From Methylobacterium sp. WSM2598 (GTDB lineage: Bacteria > Pseudomonadota > Alphaproteobacteria > Rhizobiales > Beijerinckiaceae): DNA of 64,000 nucleotides. The notes under the pieces are model-generated. The model saw nothing but the letters and a program-made list of their open reading frames with translations, was not told the DNA's origin and did not search any database. How positions within the stretch are numbered: position 1 is the first letter of the stretch; each line of letters starts with the position of its first letter. Positions 1 through 10,110 of this stretch are shown here, in pieces. The stretch covers positions 2,142,826 to 2,206,825 of the forward strand of contig NZ_KB900609.1 of the NCBI RefSeq assembly GCF_000379105.1, read 5' to 3'. Made by a program: the position numbers and the translations under genes.

Positions 1-177
1 CGATCAAGCCGATCCCGTATGACAGAGGCCCTCCACGCCCGCCGCCCGCTCGTCGCTTTCAGGCTGCCGCTCTTAAATTCAGTAAAATAGGCTGTTGAGG
101 GCCCGCGCCCCGCGGATTTGAACCGTAGAACGGGCCTCGAGCAGCCAAGCTCTGGTCCAAACGAGAACCATGAACTG
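1..177. other. Left-edge non-coding sequence
   Basis: No gene is supported here. The first 20 bases (gatcaag..gatcccgtat) match the arm of the inverted repeat seen at 21070-21100 and 11950-11994. No ABC ATPase gene follows the metal permease within this stretch. Confidence 0.5.
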
Positions 178-1578
178 CTACAAGGATTTCTTGCTCCACC
201 TGAATGCGTTCAGCGAACCGGTCAGCGGCGGCTTACGGGTTGCGTCGTCGAGAGGTCCGCCTGCCCCGTCCGAGGGCGTGCGCGTCGGTCGACGCATCAC
301 GCGCGTGCGGAATACGAGGACGAGCAATGCCGCCGCAGAGACCACCGCGAGCGGCAGCGACACCTGCCAGCGCTCCCGCGCATGGGCGCGGGCCAGAAGG
401 TGGTCCTGAACGAAGCGCTCGCCGCGAGCCATCTCGTTGTAGGTCTGCTGGTAGGACGCAATGCGCCGAACCTCATCGTCTGTCAGGCCCGCCCCGCGCC
501 AGCGCGATTGCCTCTCCTGGTTGGAGAGGGCCTCGACCTCGGCGCGATACCGCCGCTCCATCGCAGCCGCTTCGGCGTAGCGAGCCGCCTCGGCATCGTC
601 CATGAAGCGCTCAGGCCGCAAGCCAATCCGGTTCAGGGCCGCGAGCAGCGGCTGATCGGCCCCGGGCCTGATGAAGGACCAGAGACTGCCCGCGAGCATG
701 AGTGAGAGCAGTCCGATCGATGATGCCTGGCGTGCACGAGCGCGCCTCTGCGTCGTCTCGTTTGGGTCACCGATCCACAAAAAGCGCGCCAATGCGGCGA
801 GACCGAGAGCGGCGAACAGCGTGAGGACCACGCACGCGCCAGTCGGAAGGTCGAATGCCAGCGAGCTCGCGAAGCCACCCAGTGAGGCCGTCAGACCAAC
901 GCACCAGCCAATGAGGAGCGCCAAGCCGATTCTGTCGGCGGCGAACAACGTCCCGGTGACGGCCGGGATGATGAGGAACGAGAACACGAGCAGGACGCCC
1001 GCGACGGCGACGGAGCTGGTCACGATCGCGCCGAACGAGGCGTAGAAGACGAAATCCCACAGGACGCCACGGGCGCCGGTGAGTCGGTTCTCCGAAGCGT
1101 CGAGCAGCGGGCGCCGGGCGGCCCAGTGCAGCAATGCGACGGCCGAATAGAGCGGGACGATCTTCGCGAGCTGCTCCGGTCGCGCGTCGAGCAGGGTCCC
1201 GACGAGCATCCTCTTGACGTGTTCCGCCCCCTGCGGCGCGCGATCGATGACGAGCACCGTGGCCGCACTGGCGGCGACGTAGAGGACACCGACGAGCGCC
1301 TCTTGGCTCACCGCCCAGGACACCGAACGGCTCGCGGTCAGGGCCACCGCGCCGGAGAACGCGAACAGCATCGCGTATGCGAACGCGGCCAGATCGCTCG
1401 GCGCGTGGCCGAGGGCCACGGCGAGCGTGGCCCCCAGCGCGGAGAGCTGCGCGAGCGCGAGATCCGCGAACACGACCCTTCGGCGCAGAACGTGGAGGCC
1501 CAAGTAAGTGTGGACCCCGATGAAGATCGCCGTCACGGCGAGGGGCACCGCGAGCAGGGCGGCGAGATCGGCGATCAA
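178..1578 (-). CDS. Metal ABC transporter permease with long C-terminal extension
   Basis: Membrane subunit of a cluster-A-type (zinc/manganese/iron) ABC importer. I start it at the TTG at 1578, which overlaps the stop of the binding-protein gene (TTGA), giving about 466 residues; upstream in-frame sequence is a shadow of that gene. Residues 1-270 hold about eight hydrophobic segments with the family-typical FADLALAQ and DLPTGA motifs. Permeases of this family are usually near 270-300 residues. Here residues ~275-466 add two more hydrophobic segments (~288-302 and ~407-422) enclosing a charged, probably helical stretch of ~100 residues. No ATPase gene lies beside it. The family call is firm; the metal and the role of the extension are unknown. 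Confidence 0.8.
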   Translation of the reverse strand: MIADLAALLAVPLAVTAIFIGVHTYLGLHVLRRRVVFADLALAQLSALGATLAVALGHAPSDLAAFAYAMLFAFSGAVALTASRSVSWAVSQEALVGVLYVAASAATVLVIDRAPQGAEHVKRMLVGTLLDARPEQLAKIVPLYSAVALLHWAARRPLLDASENRLTGARGVLWDFVFYASFGAIVTSSVAVAGVLLVFSFLIIPAVTGTLFAADRIGLALLIGWCVGLTASLGGFASSLAFDLPTGACVVLTLFAALGLAALARFLWIGDPNETTQRRARARQASSIGLLSLMLAGSLWSFIRPGADQPLLAALNRIGLRPERFMDDAEAARYAEAAAMERRYRAEVEALSNQERQSRWRGAGLTDDEVRRIASYQQTYNEMARGERFVQDHLLARAHARERWQVSLPLAVVSAAALLVLVFRTRVMRRPTRTPSDGAGGPLDDATRKPPLTGSLNAFRWSKKSL

Positions 1579-2531
1579 CGCCCACCCGCCTCGAACGCGT
1601 CGTGGAGCGCGTCGACATCGACCTCGAACAACCCAAGGTAGTCGCTGGTCCCCGATAGCTCGCCGACCGACCCGGCGAGCACAACCACCCGGGCACCGGT
1701 TCGGGCCGCCACGGCCTCGGCCGGCCCGCGCGGCGCGTTCGGCTTCGCGAGCACGACGCGCACGCCCTGCTCGCGCATCAGCCCGGCAACTCGGGCGAGT
1801 TGGGCCGGGCTCGGTGCGATCCCCTCCTTCGGCTCCACGACGGCAACCACGTTGAGGCGGAAGCGGCGGGCGAAGTAGGGCCAGTCGTTGTGATAGGCGA
1901 CGACCGGTGCGCCCGCGTAGGGCGCCAGTCGGGCCTGCCACGACGCGAGCCGCCGGGCGAGGCCGGCGAGAAAGCGCCCGCGGTTCTCGGCGACCAGGGC
2001 GGCTCGGCCCGGCGCGACCCGTGCCAACCCATCCGCAATACCGGCGGTGATCGTCTCGGCATTCGCGGGGTCGAGCCAGTAATGGGGGTTCGCCAAGCCG
2101 TGAGCATGGCCGCCGGTGGCTCCCGCCTCCACGCTGCTCCCCAGCACTTCGAGGAGTGGGATGCCCGCCGAGGCGTCCACCTGCCCCGCGCCGCCCCGCA
2201 TGAGCTTCGGATCGGCGTGGCGCGCCAGCAGCGGGTCGAGCCAGTGATCGTAGCCGAGGCCTACGCGGACGACCAGGTCGGCACCACGCAGCCGAAGGAG
2301 GTCGCCCGGCCGCACCTCGTAAGCCTCGGGGTCGGCACCGGGTGGGACGAGGCTCGCCGCAACGACAGCGTCACCGCCGACCGCCTCGACGAGACTTTTC
2401 AGGTCCGGCGTGGTCGCGACGACCCGCACCGGTCCGCCCTGGGCCGCACGCACCGCTGCGGGGCAGAGCAGAAGCGGCAGCACCAGGAGAGCGAGCGCGC
2501 CCAAGCGCCGGAGGATCCGGTCGCTGCCCAC
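1575..2531 (-). CDS. Metal ABC transporter substrate-binding protein (ZnuA/TroA-like)
   Basis: Periplasmic cluster A-9 metal-binding lipocalin-independent receptor of the ZnuA/TroA family, about 318 residues. It opens with a clear signal peptide (LRRLGALALLVLPLLLC..AVRA). Recognisable are the first-lobe GADPEAYE segment, a His-rich GGHAHGLANPHYWLD segment, AYHNDWPYFARRF and the C-terminal GSVGELSGTSDYLGL. In ZnuA proteins the first segment normally carries a metal-ligand His (PHxYE); here it is Glu/Ala, so metal choice may differ. Both candidate starts are GTG: 2531 avoids overlapping the upstream acetamidase gene, 2564 would overlap it by 19 bases. It overlaps the permease gene at its end, so the two are translationally coupled. 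Confidence 0.82.
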   Translation of the reverse strand: MGSDRILRRLGALALLVLPLLLCPAAVRAAQGGPVRVVATTPDLKSLVEAVGGDAVVAASLVPPGADPEAYEVRPGDLLRLRGADLVVRVGLGYDHWLDPLLARHADPKLMRGGAGQVDASAGIPLLEVLGSSVEAGATGGHAHGLANPHYWLDPANAETITAGIADGLARVAPGRAALVAENRGRFLAGLARRLASWQARLAPYAGAPVVAYHNDWPYFARRFRLNVVAVVEPKEGIAPSPAQLARVAGLMREQGVRVVLAKPNAPRGPAEAVAARTGARVVVLAGSVGELSGTSDYLGLFEVDVDALHDAFEAGGR

Positions 2532-2545
2532 TGATGCCAGGCCGG

Positions 2546-4000
2546 CTAGCGCTGGTTCACCCACAGGCTCTTGGGAACCATGCAGCTGACCTCTTTCTCG
2601 GCATCCCGGGGTGCCGCGATGCGGCAGTCCATCGCCATGCTCGCGAGCGCATACGCGTCCAGGCGCGACAGTTCCTTGCGCTCGACGAGCATGTTGATCA
2701 TCGCCATCGACGCCGTGTCCATCGCCCTGTTCAGGTCCGCGTCCCTGCCCGTCGTGACGAAAACCTCCGGCGTCTCGGCTCGCGGCAGCTGCGTCGGCTT
2801 CCTTCCATCTTTGGGCAGCATGCAGTATGTGCCCTTGACCACGTTCACGACCTCAGAGATCGGGCAATTCCAATTTTCCAGCATCGACTGCTCGGCCTGC
2901 GCCTGTGAGACCTTGTCGCGTTCGATGATGAATCTCGTGGTCTGGTCGCGCAGGAGGTCGAGAGCCTTGTTGAGATCCTGATCGTAGCCGACCGTGATCC
3001 AGTCCGTTGGGGTCTCAATGCGCGGCCAGTCGAGCGTCGCACCCTTGATCACGTCGACCGTGACGTTCAACTCCTTGAACGCCGTCTCGATGGCGCAGAG
3101 GTTCACCTCGCCATTGCCCTGACCGGCGTGGCTGTCGCCGGACCACAGCAGGGCCCCCTGGACGAAGACCGGTATGTAGAGCGTCGCGCCTTCCGTGAGT
3201 TCGCGGATATCGAGGTTCCCGGCGAAGCGGCCGGGTGGCACCGAGCTGTACCGGCCAGGCTCCGCGCGGGCTACCGCGGTCGTGCCCGGGAACGGCCTGA
3301 GCGGGATCTCGATGCCTGGCGCGAACTCCATGGTCTTGCGGTCGAGGTCGAGGTAGAAGAATCTGATCTGTCCTTCCGGGAAGTCTTTCGGAAACTCACC
3401 GAACAGGCCTGGAAGATTGAAATTGGTCGCGTAGGCGCGCGGCACGATCTTGTTGATGTGCACGCGGAGAACATCTCCAGGCTCTGCCCCTTCAACGTAA
3501 ATAGGTCCCGTGAGCGTGTGAGGGCCCCGGCCCGGGTAATCAGTGCGGGTTTTCTTGACTTGATCGATTGTGATGCCCGGAACCACTTGATTGTGGGCGT
3601 GCATCATTGTTTCCATGGCGACCGTGTCGCCGGACTGAATTCTCAGCACGGGCGGCTGGGAGTTGTCGAACCAGCCCCACTGCGTCGTGGCAGGAGTGGC
3701 TGGCAGAAGATGAACTTTGCCTTTGGCATGATGCGAGGGCGCGTTCATGCCCTGTTGCTGCAGTGGGCCGTAGACGAACGGCAAGAACGTCGTGGGATCG
3801 TTGAGGTCGGGCGATGCCGGCTTTGTCTGGCCGGGAGCCGGCGCAGGCGAGGTGGGAGCCGGGGCACCCGGGCTCGGCGCCTGCGGGCGCCCCGAGGGCG
3901 TTGGTAAGATCTGGGGGGCTTGAGCCCGAGACGGAGTGACCGATCCCGCGAGGGCCAATGCGGCAACGGCCGCAGCGCCACAGAGGAGGTTCTGCCGCAT
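2546..4000 (-). CDS. Exported acetamidase/formamidase family protein
   Basis: Member of the FmdA/AmdA family, which hydrolyses short amides to ammonia and acid; 484 residues. The ATG at 4000 is preceded by GAGGGAGG, and residues 1-27 form a signal peptide ending SRAQA, followed by a Pro/Ala-rich linker (~28-65), so the protein is periplasmic, unlike the usual cytoplasmic enzymes. Family motifs present: MMHAHNQVVPG and GDSHAGQGNGEV (family consensus usually has QGDGE, so one Asp is Asn here). The C-terminal region is duplicated: residues ~328-397 and ~408-477 are each 70 long, begin ETP and end CMLPK/CMVPK. Activity and substrate are inferred only. Confidence 0.8.
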   Translation of the reverse strand: MRQNLLCGAAAVAALALAGSVTPSRAQAPQILPTPSGRPQAPSPGAPAPTSPAPAPGQTKPASPDLNDPTTFLPFVYGPLQQQGMNAPSHHAKGKVHLLPATPATTQWGWFDNSQPPVLRIQSGDTVAMETMMHAHNQVVPGITIDQVKKTRTDYPGRGPHTLTGPIYVEGAEPGDVLRVHINKIVPRAYATNFNLPGLFGEFPKDFPEGQIRFFYLDLDRKTMEFAPGIEIPLRPFPGTTAVARAEPGRYSSVPPGRFAGNLDIRELTEGATLYIPVFVQGALLWSGDSHAGQGNGEVNLCAIETAFKELNVTVDVIKGATLDWPRIETPTDWITVGYDQDLNKALDLLRDQTTRFIIERDKVSQAQAEQSMLENWNCPISEVVNVVKGTYCMLPKDGRKPTQLPRAETPEVFVTTGRDADLNRAMDTASMAMINMLVERKELSRLDAYALASMAMDCRIAAPRDAEKEVSCMVPKSLWVNQR

Positions 4001-4451
4001 CGGATAACTTCCTCCCTCTGTTCTTCGGGAGGCAGCATGCCTCGTCATCGAGCAGTCCGTCCAGTCCACCTCGTGAGGTTGGCTTGAAATCCGGTGATCG
4101 GCCGACAGCAGTTATTCTTCGAGAGAGCGTGGTGGTGATGCGGCGACGAGAGCGGGGCCGCCACCGACGAGCGCCGTGGGGGCACGTCAGCGCCCGCAAG
4201 AGTGCCGGCCCGCATCCGATCGGGCGACGCGCTTGCGAACAGCGTGGGGGCGCGCAGCGGCGCTGGCAGGGCGGGCGGAGGAATGTCCCGGCGGCGGAAG
4301 CCCTGCGCAGGCTCAGGGAGGCGAGGTGAGACGCTCCGACGCGCTCGACTCTTCACGCTTCGGTTGAGCCGCCATGCGATGCGCCGCTGCCCGGTCGATG
4401 GCTCGAAGGAGGGCGGTCCGCCGGCCCGAAGGCCGGCGGGGGAGCGGGGTC
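4001..4451. other. Intergenic region upstream of the acetamidase gene
   Basis: About 450 bases with no supported gene. It holds the acetamidase leader on the right-to-left strand and, at its left end, the hairpin that follows the aldehyde dehydrogenase gene. No promoter could be assigned with confidence. Confidence 0.5.
4418..4439 (-). terminator. Hairpin downstream of aldehyde dehydrogenase
   Basis: A perfect 9-bp stem (ccgccggcc / ggccggcgg) with a 4-base loop lies 12 bases past the stop codon. Read in the gene's direction the loop is TTCG closed by a C-G pair, the very stable UUCG tetraloop. No T-run follows, so it could end transcription or only protect the mRNA 3' end. Confidence 0.5.
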
Positions 4452-5972
<1,521 letters not shown>

Positions 5973-6351
5973 GGCGTTCCTCCGCAGCTACCTCCCACGG
6001 CGGAGCCGTGGAATGCTGAGCCGTCGTTGATGTGCTGAAACGGTAGCTGCTTCGCCTGCTGTATGGACGCCTGACCATGAGCGGCATTGATCCAGCTCAA
6101 CATCAGCTCGCGATGAGATTACTTTCGCGGCCAGGATGATGGCGGCGCAGGCGCCGACCTGCCGTGCGCGACAGCGCAAATTCTCTCGCACCTGGCGGCT
6201 GCCGGCAACCGCCTCAGGCGTTGTTCCGAGACGAGACGACCGCGTCGTAGATCTCGACGCACACCTCTGACGACGGGAATGGCGGGCGGATGAGGCCGGT
6301 GGCCGGGGCCGAGGGCGGGCGACCCCGACCTTGAGAACGAGGAGGGGAGGC
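5973..6351. other. Divergent intergenic region with hairpin in the exaC leader
   Basis: About 380 bases between exaC and the small gene at 6352. At 5995-6011 lies a perfect 7-bp inverted repeat (ccacggc / gccgtgg, loop gga) 23 bases before the exaC start; it could be a leader hairpin or operator. No other element is convincing. Confidence 0.4.
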
Positions 6352-6534
6352 ATGAAGCTCTACGAGGACTTCTTCCACCCGGACGCGCAGGTCGAGATCG
6401 CAGGGGACCGCTTCGTGGTGACGCTGCCGGATGGCCGCTCGCTCTCGTTCAAGGTCGAGGGTCACGCGTGCCACAACCCGAACGTCAAGTGCCCGCCATC
6501 CTTCGACATTCGCGACCAGCTCGACGAAGAGTGA
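6352..6534 (+). CDS. Small hypothetical protein (60 aa)
   Basis: Start chosen at the ATG directly behind a strong ribosome site (GAGGAGGGGAGG, 6340-6350). The product is acidic, 60 residues, with two beta-strand-like stretches (QVEIAGDRFVVTLPDG) and two Cys separated by His/Asn-rich sequence (ACHNPNVKC). No family recognised. The strong ribosome site and coherent composition make it a real gene; function unknown. Confidence 0.6.
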   Translation: MKLYEDFFHPDAQVEIAGDRFVVTLPDGRSLSFKVEGHACHNPNVKCPPSFDIRDQLDEE

Positions 6535-6745
6535 GGGGCAGGCTCGCGGATTGCGAGGCTTGTTCGCCTTCGCGAACGTGTGGTGCACTCGGAACGGCGG
6601 AGAGGCCCGGGAGCGTTGCCCGCCATCCGGCTCGTTGCGGGGGCTCCAGACTCCCCAGCGGCGCCGTGCGTTGCGACCTTGCCCCCTGTTCGTCTGCGCG
6701 GAACGGGGGCCTGGCGAGGCATGCGCCCGACGCCGTGGGATCGCC

Positions 6746-7723
6746 TCAGCCGGACCGCCATTCGCTCGGCGACCGGCCGGAAAACTTCTTGAACGCGCGG
6801 CTGAACGCCGCCTCGGAGTCGTAGCCGACGTCCTGGGCCACGGCGGCGACCTTGGCGCCCCCCTCGCTCAGGCGCTTGGCCGCAAGCTGCATGCGCCACC
6901 GGGTGAGATACTGGATGGGAGGATAGCCGGTCAGCTGGGTGAACCTGCCGGCGAGCGCCGAGCGCGACGCGCCGCACGCGGCGGCGAGGTCCTCGAGCGT
7001 CCAGGCCCGGGCCGGCTCGGCGTGCAGCAGCCCGAGGGCATGACCCACCAGCGGATCGCGCAGCCCGGACAGCCAGCCGATGTGCCCGGGGTCGAGCTGG
7101 TCCATGTAGGTCCGCACCGCCTCGATGAGCATCAGTTCCGAGAGCCGGTTGAGAACGCTCTGGGCGCCCGGGCGCCGGTGCTTCGTCTCGTGCGAGAGGA
7201 GCAGAACGAACTGGTTCAGCAACCCGTCCGTCGCCGGCGACGCGCCTCGTCCGACGCGCACGAAGCGTGGCAACGCGTCGAGCAGCGGGTTGAACGGGCG
7301 CACATCGCAGCTGAAGAATCCGCAGATCACGTGGGCATCGTCCGCGCTGCCCGCGCCGGCCCGCAACCGTATCGGCAGGCCGCCGACCTCGTTCGGCCGG
7401 CGGTGAGCATCGAGATCGGGCCCGGCGCGCATCCCCGGCGCGCTGGAAACGGCGTGCGGCTCGCCATGCGGGATGATGGCGATGTCGCCCTCGTGCAACC
7501 GCACGGGCTCAAACGGCGCACCGTCGACGATGGAGATCCAGCACGAGCCGCGCGTGAGCACGTGGTACTCGATCGCGTGCTGGGCACCGGGCAGAACGGC
7601 CCCCGCGATCTGCGCCGATGGAGGCGCCTCGGCGACCCAGGGCGCGGTGGCGGTGACGTCGAAGAACACCGAGCCGGTCAGCCGGACCGCCGAGAGCACA
7701 TCCGAAAGCACGTCCGCCGTCAT
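6746..7723 (-). CDS. AraC family transcriptional regulator
   Basis: 325 residues. Residues ~1-190 form a cupin-type sensing domain (HVLTRGSCWISI, GDIAIIPHGEPHAV) and the last ~100 carry the double helix-turn-helix typical of AraC (LEDLAAACGASRSALAGRF, then VAAVAQDVGYDSEAAFSRAFKKF, ending GRSPSEWR). The start is the ATG that sits in the first unit of a tandem 16-bp repeat; its ribosome site GAGG is part of the same unit. In-frame ATGs also occur in the fourth and seventh units, which would add 16 or 32 residues. Target genes are unknown; no adjacent operon is evident. Confidence 0.85.
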   Translation of the reverse strand: MTADVLSDVLSAVRLTGSVFFDVTATAPWVAEAPPSAQIAGAVLPGAQHAIEYHVLTRGSCWISIVDGAPFEPVRLHEGDIAIIPHGEPHAVSSAPGMRAGPDLDAHRRPNEVGGLPIRLRAGAGSADDAHVICGFFSCDVRPFNPLLDALPRFVRVGRGASPATDGLLNQFVLLLSHETKHRRPGAQSVLNRLSELMLIEAVRTYMDQLDPGHIGWLSGLRDPLVGHALGLLHAEPARAWTLEDLAAACGASRSALAGRFTQLTGYPPIQYLTRWRMQLAAKRLSEGGAKVAAVAQDVGYDSEAAFSRAFKKFSGRSPSEWRSG

Positions 7724-7848
7724 GGGCAAGAGCCTCCATGGGCAAGAGCCTCCATGGGCAAGAGCCTCCATGGGCAAGAGCCTCCATGGGCAAGAGCCTC
7801 CATGGGCAAGAGCCTCCATGGGCAAGAGCCTCCATGGGCAGCAGCCTC
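7721..7848. repeat. Eight 16-bp tandem repeats over the araC-type gene start
   Basis: Seven identical units (catgggcaagagcctc) and an eighth with one change (..gcagc..) run head to tail. Read on the minus strand each unit is GAGGCTCTTGCCCATG: a ribosome-site-like GAGG, a 9-base spacer and an ATG. The unit nearest the gene provides the regulator's start. Because 16 is not a multiple of three, only every third ATG is in frame. There are no spacers, so this is not CRISPR. Confidence 0.95.
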
Positions 7849-8108
7849 GATCCCCGTGCGAACCGAAGCTCGGCCGGATCGCCGGGGCGCTGCACATCCG
7901 TGGGGCGCTCAGGCGCCGCTGCCCCAAGTCGAGCGCCAGGTCGAGCGTTAAATCCAGCGCCGTGCTGGCGAAGAGTTCGGTGCTGCGACTCGTCGTGAGC
8001 TCCGATCCCGAGCAGCTCCGCGGCCATCGGATCGCGCCGAGTATACAGCACCGGCGCGGCCGGCGTGAGTGAGAGCAGCACCCGATCACGTGGCCATCGG
8101 GTACTGCT

Positions 8109-8176
8109 CTAGGTCTTTGATCTTGCCGCATTTTCTGCGACGAACCGGCATCCACTTCGTCGGACAATGCTCTAGC
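8109..8176 (-). repeat. Dispersed intergenic element, copy 1
   Basis: Bounded by gctctag at both ends. On the minus strand it reads agagcattgtccgacgaag, then ..ccggttcgtcgcagaaaatg. Related sequences occur on the plus strand at 25829-25880 and 35597-35640. Function unknown; likely a genus-specific interspersed repeat. Confidence 0.6.
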
Positions 8177-8528
8177 GCGGCCGACGTGGCGGTGCACGAA
8201 CTGCACCGCGCCCGCGATGGCGCCGAGGAAGGGCACCATGACCGAGGTAGCGGAGTGGAATGCCGTCAGGGCGAGGTTGCTCCGTCGGACCGCAACGGCC
8301 GGGAACTGGACGCTGCCGCGATGACGGCGCGCGGGCCATGGCGCTCCGCGCGGTCGCCGAGCCGAGATGGCGCAAGTCGAGGCCCGTTCGAGGCCCGTGC
8401 GGCGGCTGTCGCCATCCACGCACCACCGATCAGCTTGGCGCTACGGGCCCGCGGTGGGAATGTGATACGACATCCGACGGCTTGCGTCGCCATGCGGATG
8501 CCGGCGTCGCTCAAGCGCCGCGCGGACA

Positions 8529-8572
8529 TGTCATCCGCTGTCCGGACGTGATCGTCCGGACAGCGGATGACA
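8529..8572. repeat. 20-bp perfect inverted repeat
   Basis: Arms tgtcatccgctgtccggacg and its exact complement are separated by tgat. The core gctgtccggacg..cgtccggacagc recurs at 44508-44535. It lies 108 bases past the end of the methyltransferase gene (8680, minus strand) and could end its transcript, but a dispersed repeat is more likely because of the second copy. Confidence 0.75.
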
Positions 8573-8679
8573 GGGTCGGGAGACGTCCCGCGCCGCTTCT
8601 GATCCGGGCGACGGAATAAGGCCTTCGGGCCACAGCACAGGGTGGCGGGTGCCGTCGGCTGCTGTGGCCTGCCGCATCC

Positions 8680-9519
8680 TCACCGTCGTGTCACGACGAC
8701 TTCCAGGTATTCGCTCGGCACGACCACGGTCGCGTCACCAGACTTGTTGAAGTGCCCGATCAGGCCGGTGAGATCCTGCGCCAGCGCTATCCTGGCGGTA
8801 GCCCCGAGCGCCTCGAAAGCCTTCAGCATCGGGCCGTAATAGGTGCGGAAGGTATCGAGGAAGTGCTGTACTGAGCGGTAACGGAAGGTGAAGTGCCGGG
8901 ACTGTGCGATGAGCGAGGACGCCTCGGCAGCAAAACTCGTCTCGATCCACTCCGGCGTTCCCCACAGGGCTGGGGACTTGAGGCCTGGCGGTGGTGGGAG
9001 GTGTTTGCCGATGATCTTGAACATCTGGCCTATGAAGCCGTCCGGCGTCCAGTTGGCTAAGCCGATACGACCCCCGGGCCGACAGACGCGGAGCATCTCG
9101 CCCGCGGTGCGGCCCTGGTCGGGACTGAACATCGCGCCGAAGGTGGAAGCGACCGCGTCGAAGGACCGGTCTGCGAACGGAAGGTTCTCGGCATCGGCCT
9201 TGCGGAATGTGACGGCCACGCCCTCGGCCTCGGCCCGCAGCCGCCCGCGCTCCAGGAGGGGCTCGACATAGTCCGTGGAGGTCACGTTGCACCAGCGGCG
9301 GGCGGCTGCAAGCGTGAAGTTGCCGTTACCGGCGGCGACGTCCAGCACGTCCTGCCCCGCGCGCAGGTCCATCGCCTCCGCGAGTTGCTCGCCGACGATC
9401 TGAAGCGTCGTGCCGACGACGGCGTAGTCTCCTGACGACCAAGCCAGCTGCTGCCTGGCCTTGATGGCCGCGAGATCCGGTGCGGCCGCGGTCGGGCGGC
9501 AATCGATGACGGTGCTCAT
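8680..9519 (-). CDS. Class I SAM-dependent methyltransferase
   Basis: 279 residues with the Rossmann-type SAM-binding motif VLDVAAGNGNFTLAAA (~58-73), an acidic end of strand 2 (TSTDYVEPLLERG), the motif II-like DAENLPFADRSFDAVAS and the motif III CRPGGRIGLANW. This layout is the UbiE/Methyltransf_11 type, used on many small molecules. No neighbour suggests the substrate. The ATG at 9519 is the natural start; the ribosome site is a modest GAGGGC. Confidence 0.82.
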   Translation of the reverse strand: MSTVIDCRPTAAAPDLAAIKARQQLAWSSGDYAVVGTTLQIVGEQLAEAMDLRAGQDVLDVAAGNGNFTLAAARRWCNVTSTDYVEPLLERGRLRAEAEGVAVTFRKADAENLPFADRSFDAVASTFGAMFSPDQGRTAGEMLRVCRPGGRIGLANWTPDGFIGQMFKIIGKHLPPPPGLKSPALWGTPEWIETSFAAEASSLIAQSRHFTFRYRSVQHFLDTFRTYYGPMLKAFEALGATARIALAQDLTGLIGHFNKSGDATVVVPSEYLEVVVTRR

Positions 9520-9758
9520 GGCATGCCCTCGTCTTCCTGCGTGGTCTTCTTCGCTCCGGCCGTCCGCCGATGCGTCGGCCTTGCGGGGATCACCACTACT
9601 GCCGCCGACCGGCCAGGCGAATGACCGGGCCGCCAGACTTCATGCTCGTGCGTCCACGCCCGCTCTGGTGGGATTGCCCCGGCCTTTTTATGTGCACGGT
9701 GAGTGGGCTTGGCTGACCAGGGTGCGGGTTGCGGGCTTTGGGCGGTGCTCCTGTTCGA

Positions 9759-10074
9759 GTGCCGAAACGCGCCGCCCTGATGGACGCCGCAGAACCGGAC
9801 GTGCCGGCCTCCATGGGCTTCCCGGCCCAATATCGGGCCAAGCTCCGCAGCACGAACCCGCTGGAGCGCCTCAACGGCGAGACCAAGCGGCGCACCGAGG
9901 TGGTCGGCATCTTCCGCAACGAGGCGGGTGATCAGGCGCCCGATCGGCGCGCTTCTGCCGGAAGCCAACGACGAGTGGCCGCTGCAGCACCGCTACGTGC
10001 AGGTCGAGGGCATGGCCGGGCTCACCCCGGCGTTGATCGAGGAGGCGATCACTCTTCCGCCGCAGGCCGCCTGA
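9759..10074 (+). pseudogene. IS256 (Mutator) family transposase, C-terminal remnant
   Basis: The frame MDAAEPDVPASMGFPAQ then LRSTNPLERLNGETKRRTE and VVGIFRNEA matches the highly conserved C-terminal part of IS256-type transposases. A frameshift occurs near 9926; the end of the protein (GALLPEANDEWPLQHRY.., stop 10072-10074) continues in another frame. The catalytic N-terminal two thirds are missing, and no terminal repeats were recognised. A dead insertion-sequence fragment. Confidence 0.8.
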
Positions 10075-10110
10075 CCGGTGGCCGCTCCAACTCGACCCCG
10101 AAAGGCGGCC

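Larger units (their letters stand above)
7849..8679. other. Repeat-containing intergenic region
   Basis: About 830 bases without a supported gene between the AraC regulator and the methyltransferase. It holds the dispersed element at 8109-8176 and the long palindrome at 8529-8572 listed separately. Reading frames here lack ribosome sites and family resemblance. Confidence 0.6.

Noticed and set aside
117-127. tRNA T-loop-like string (minus strand ggttcaaatcc)
   Set aside because: The flanking bases do not form a five-pair T stem and no acceptor, D or anticodon arm can be drawn.
6591-6617. GGAAC-N18-CGTT on the plus strand, resembling an EcfG promoter
   Set aside because: Spacer is longer than the consensus and no gene follows on that strand; it lies beside the end of the AraC gene.
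7721-7848. CRISPR array
   Set aside because: The 16-bp units are contiguous with no spacers and no cas genes are nearby.
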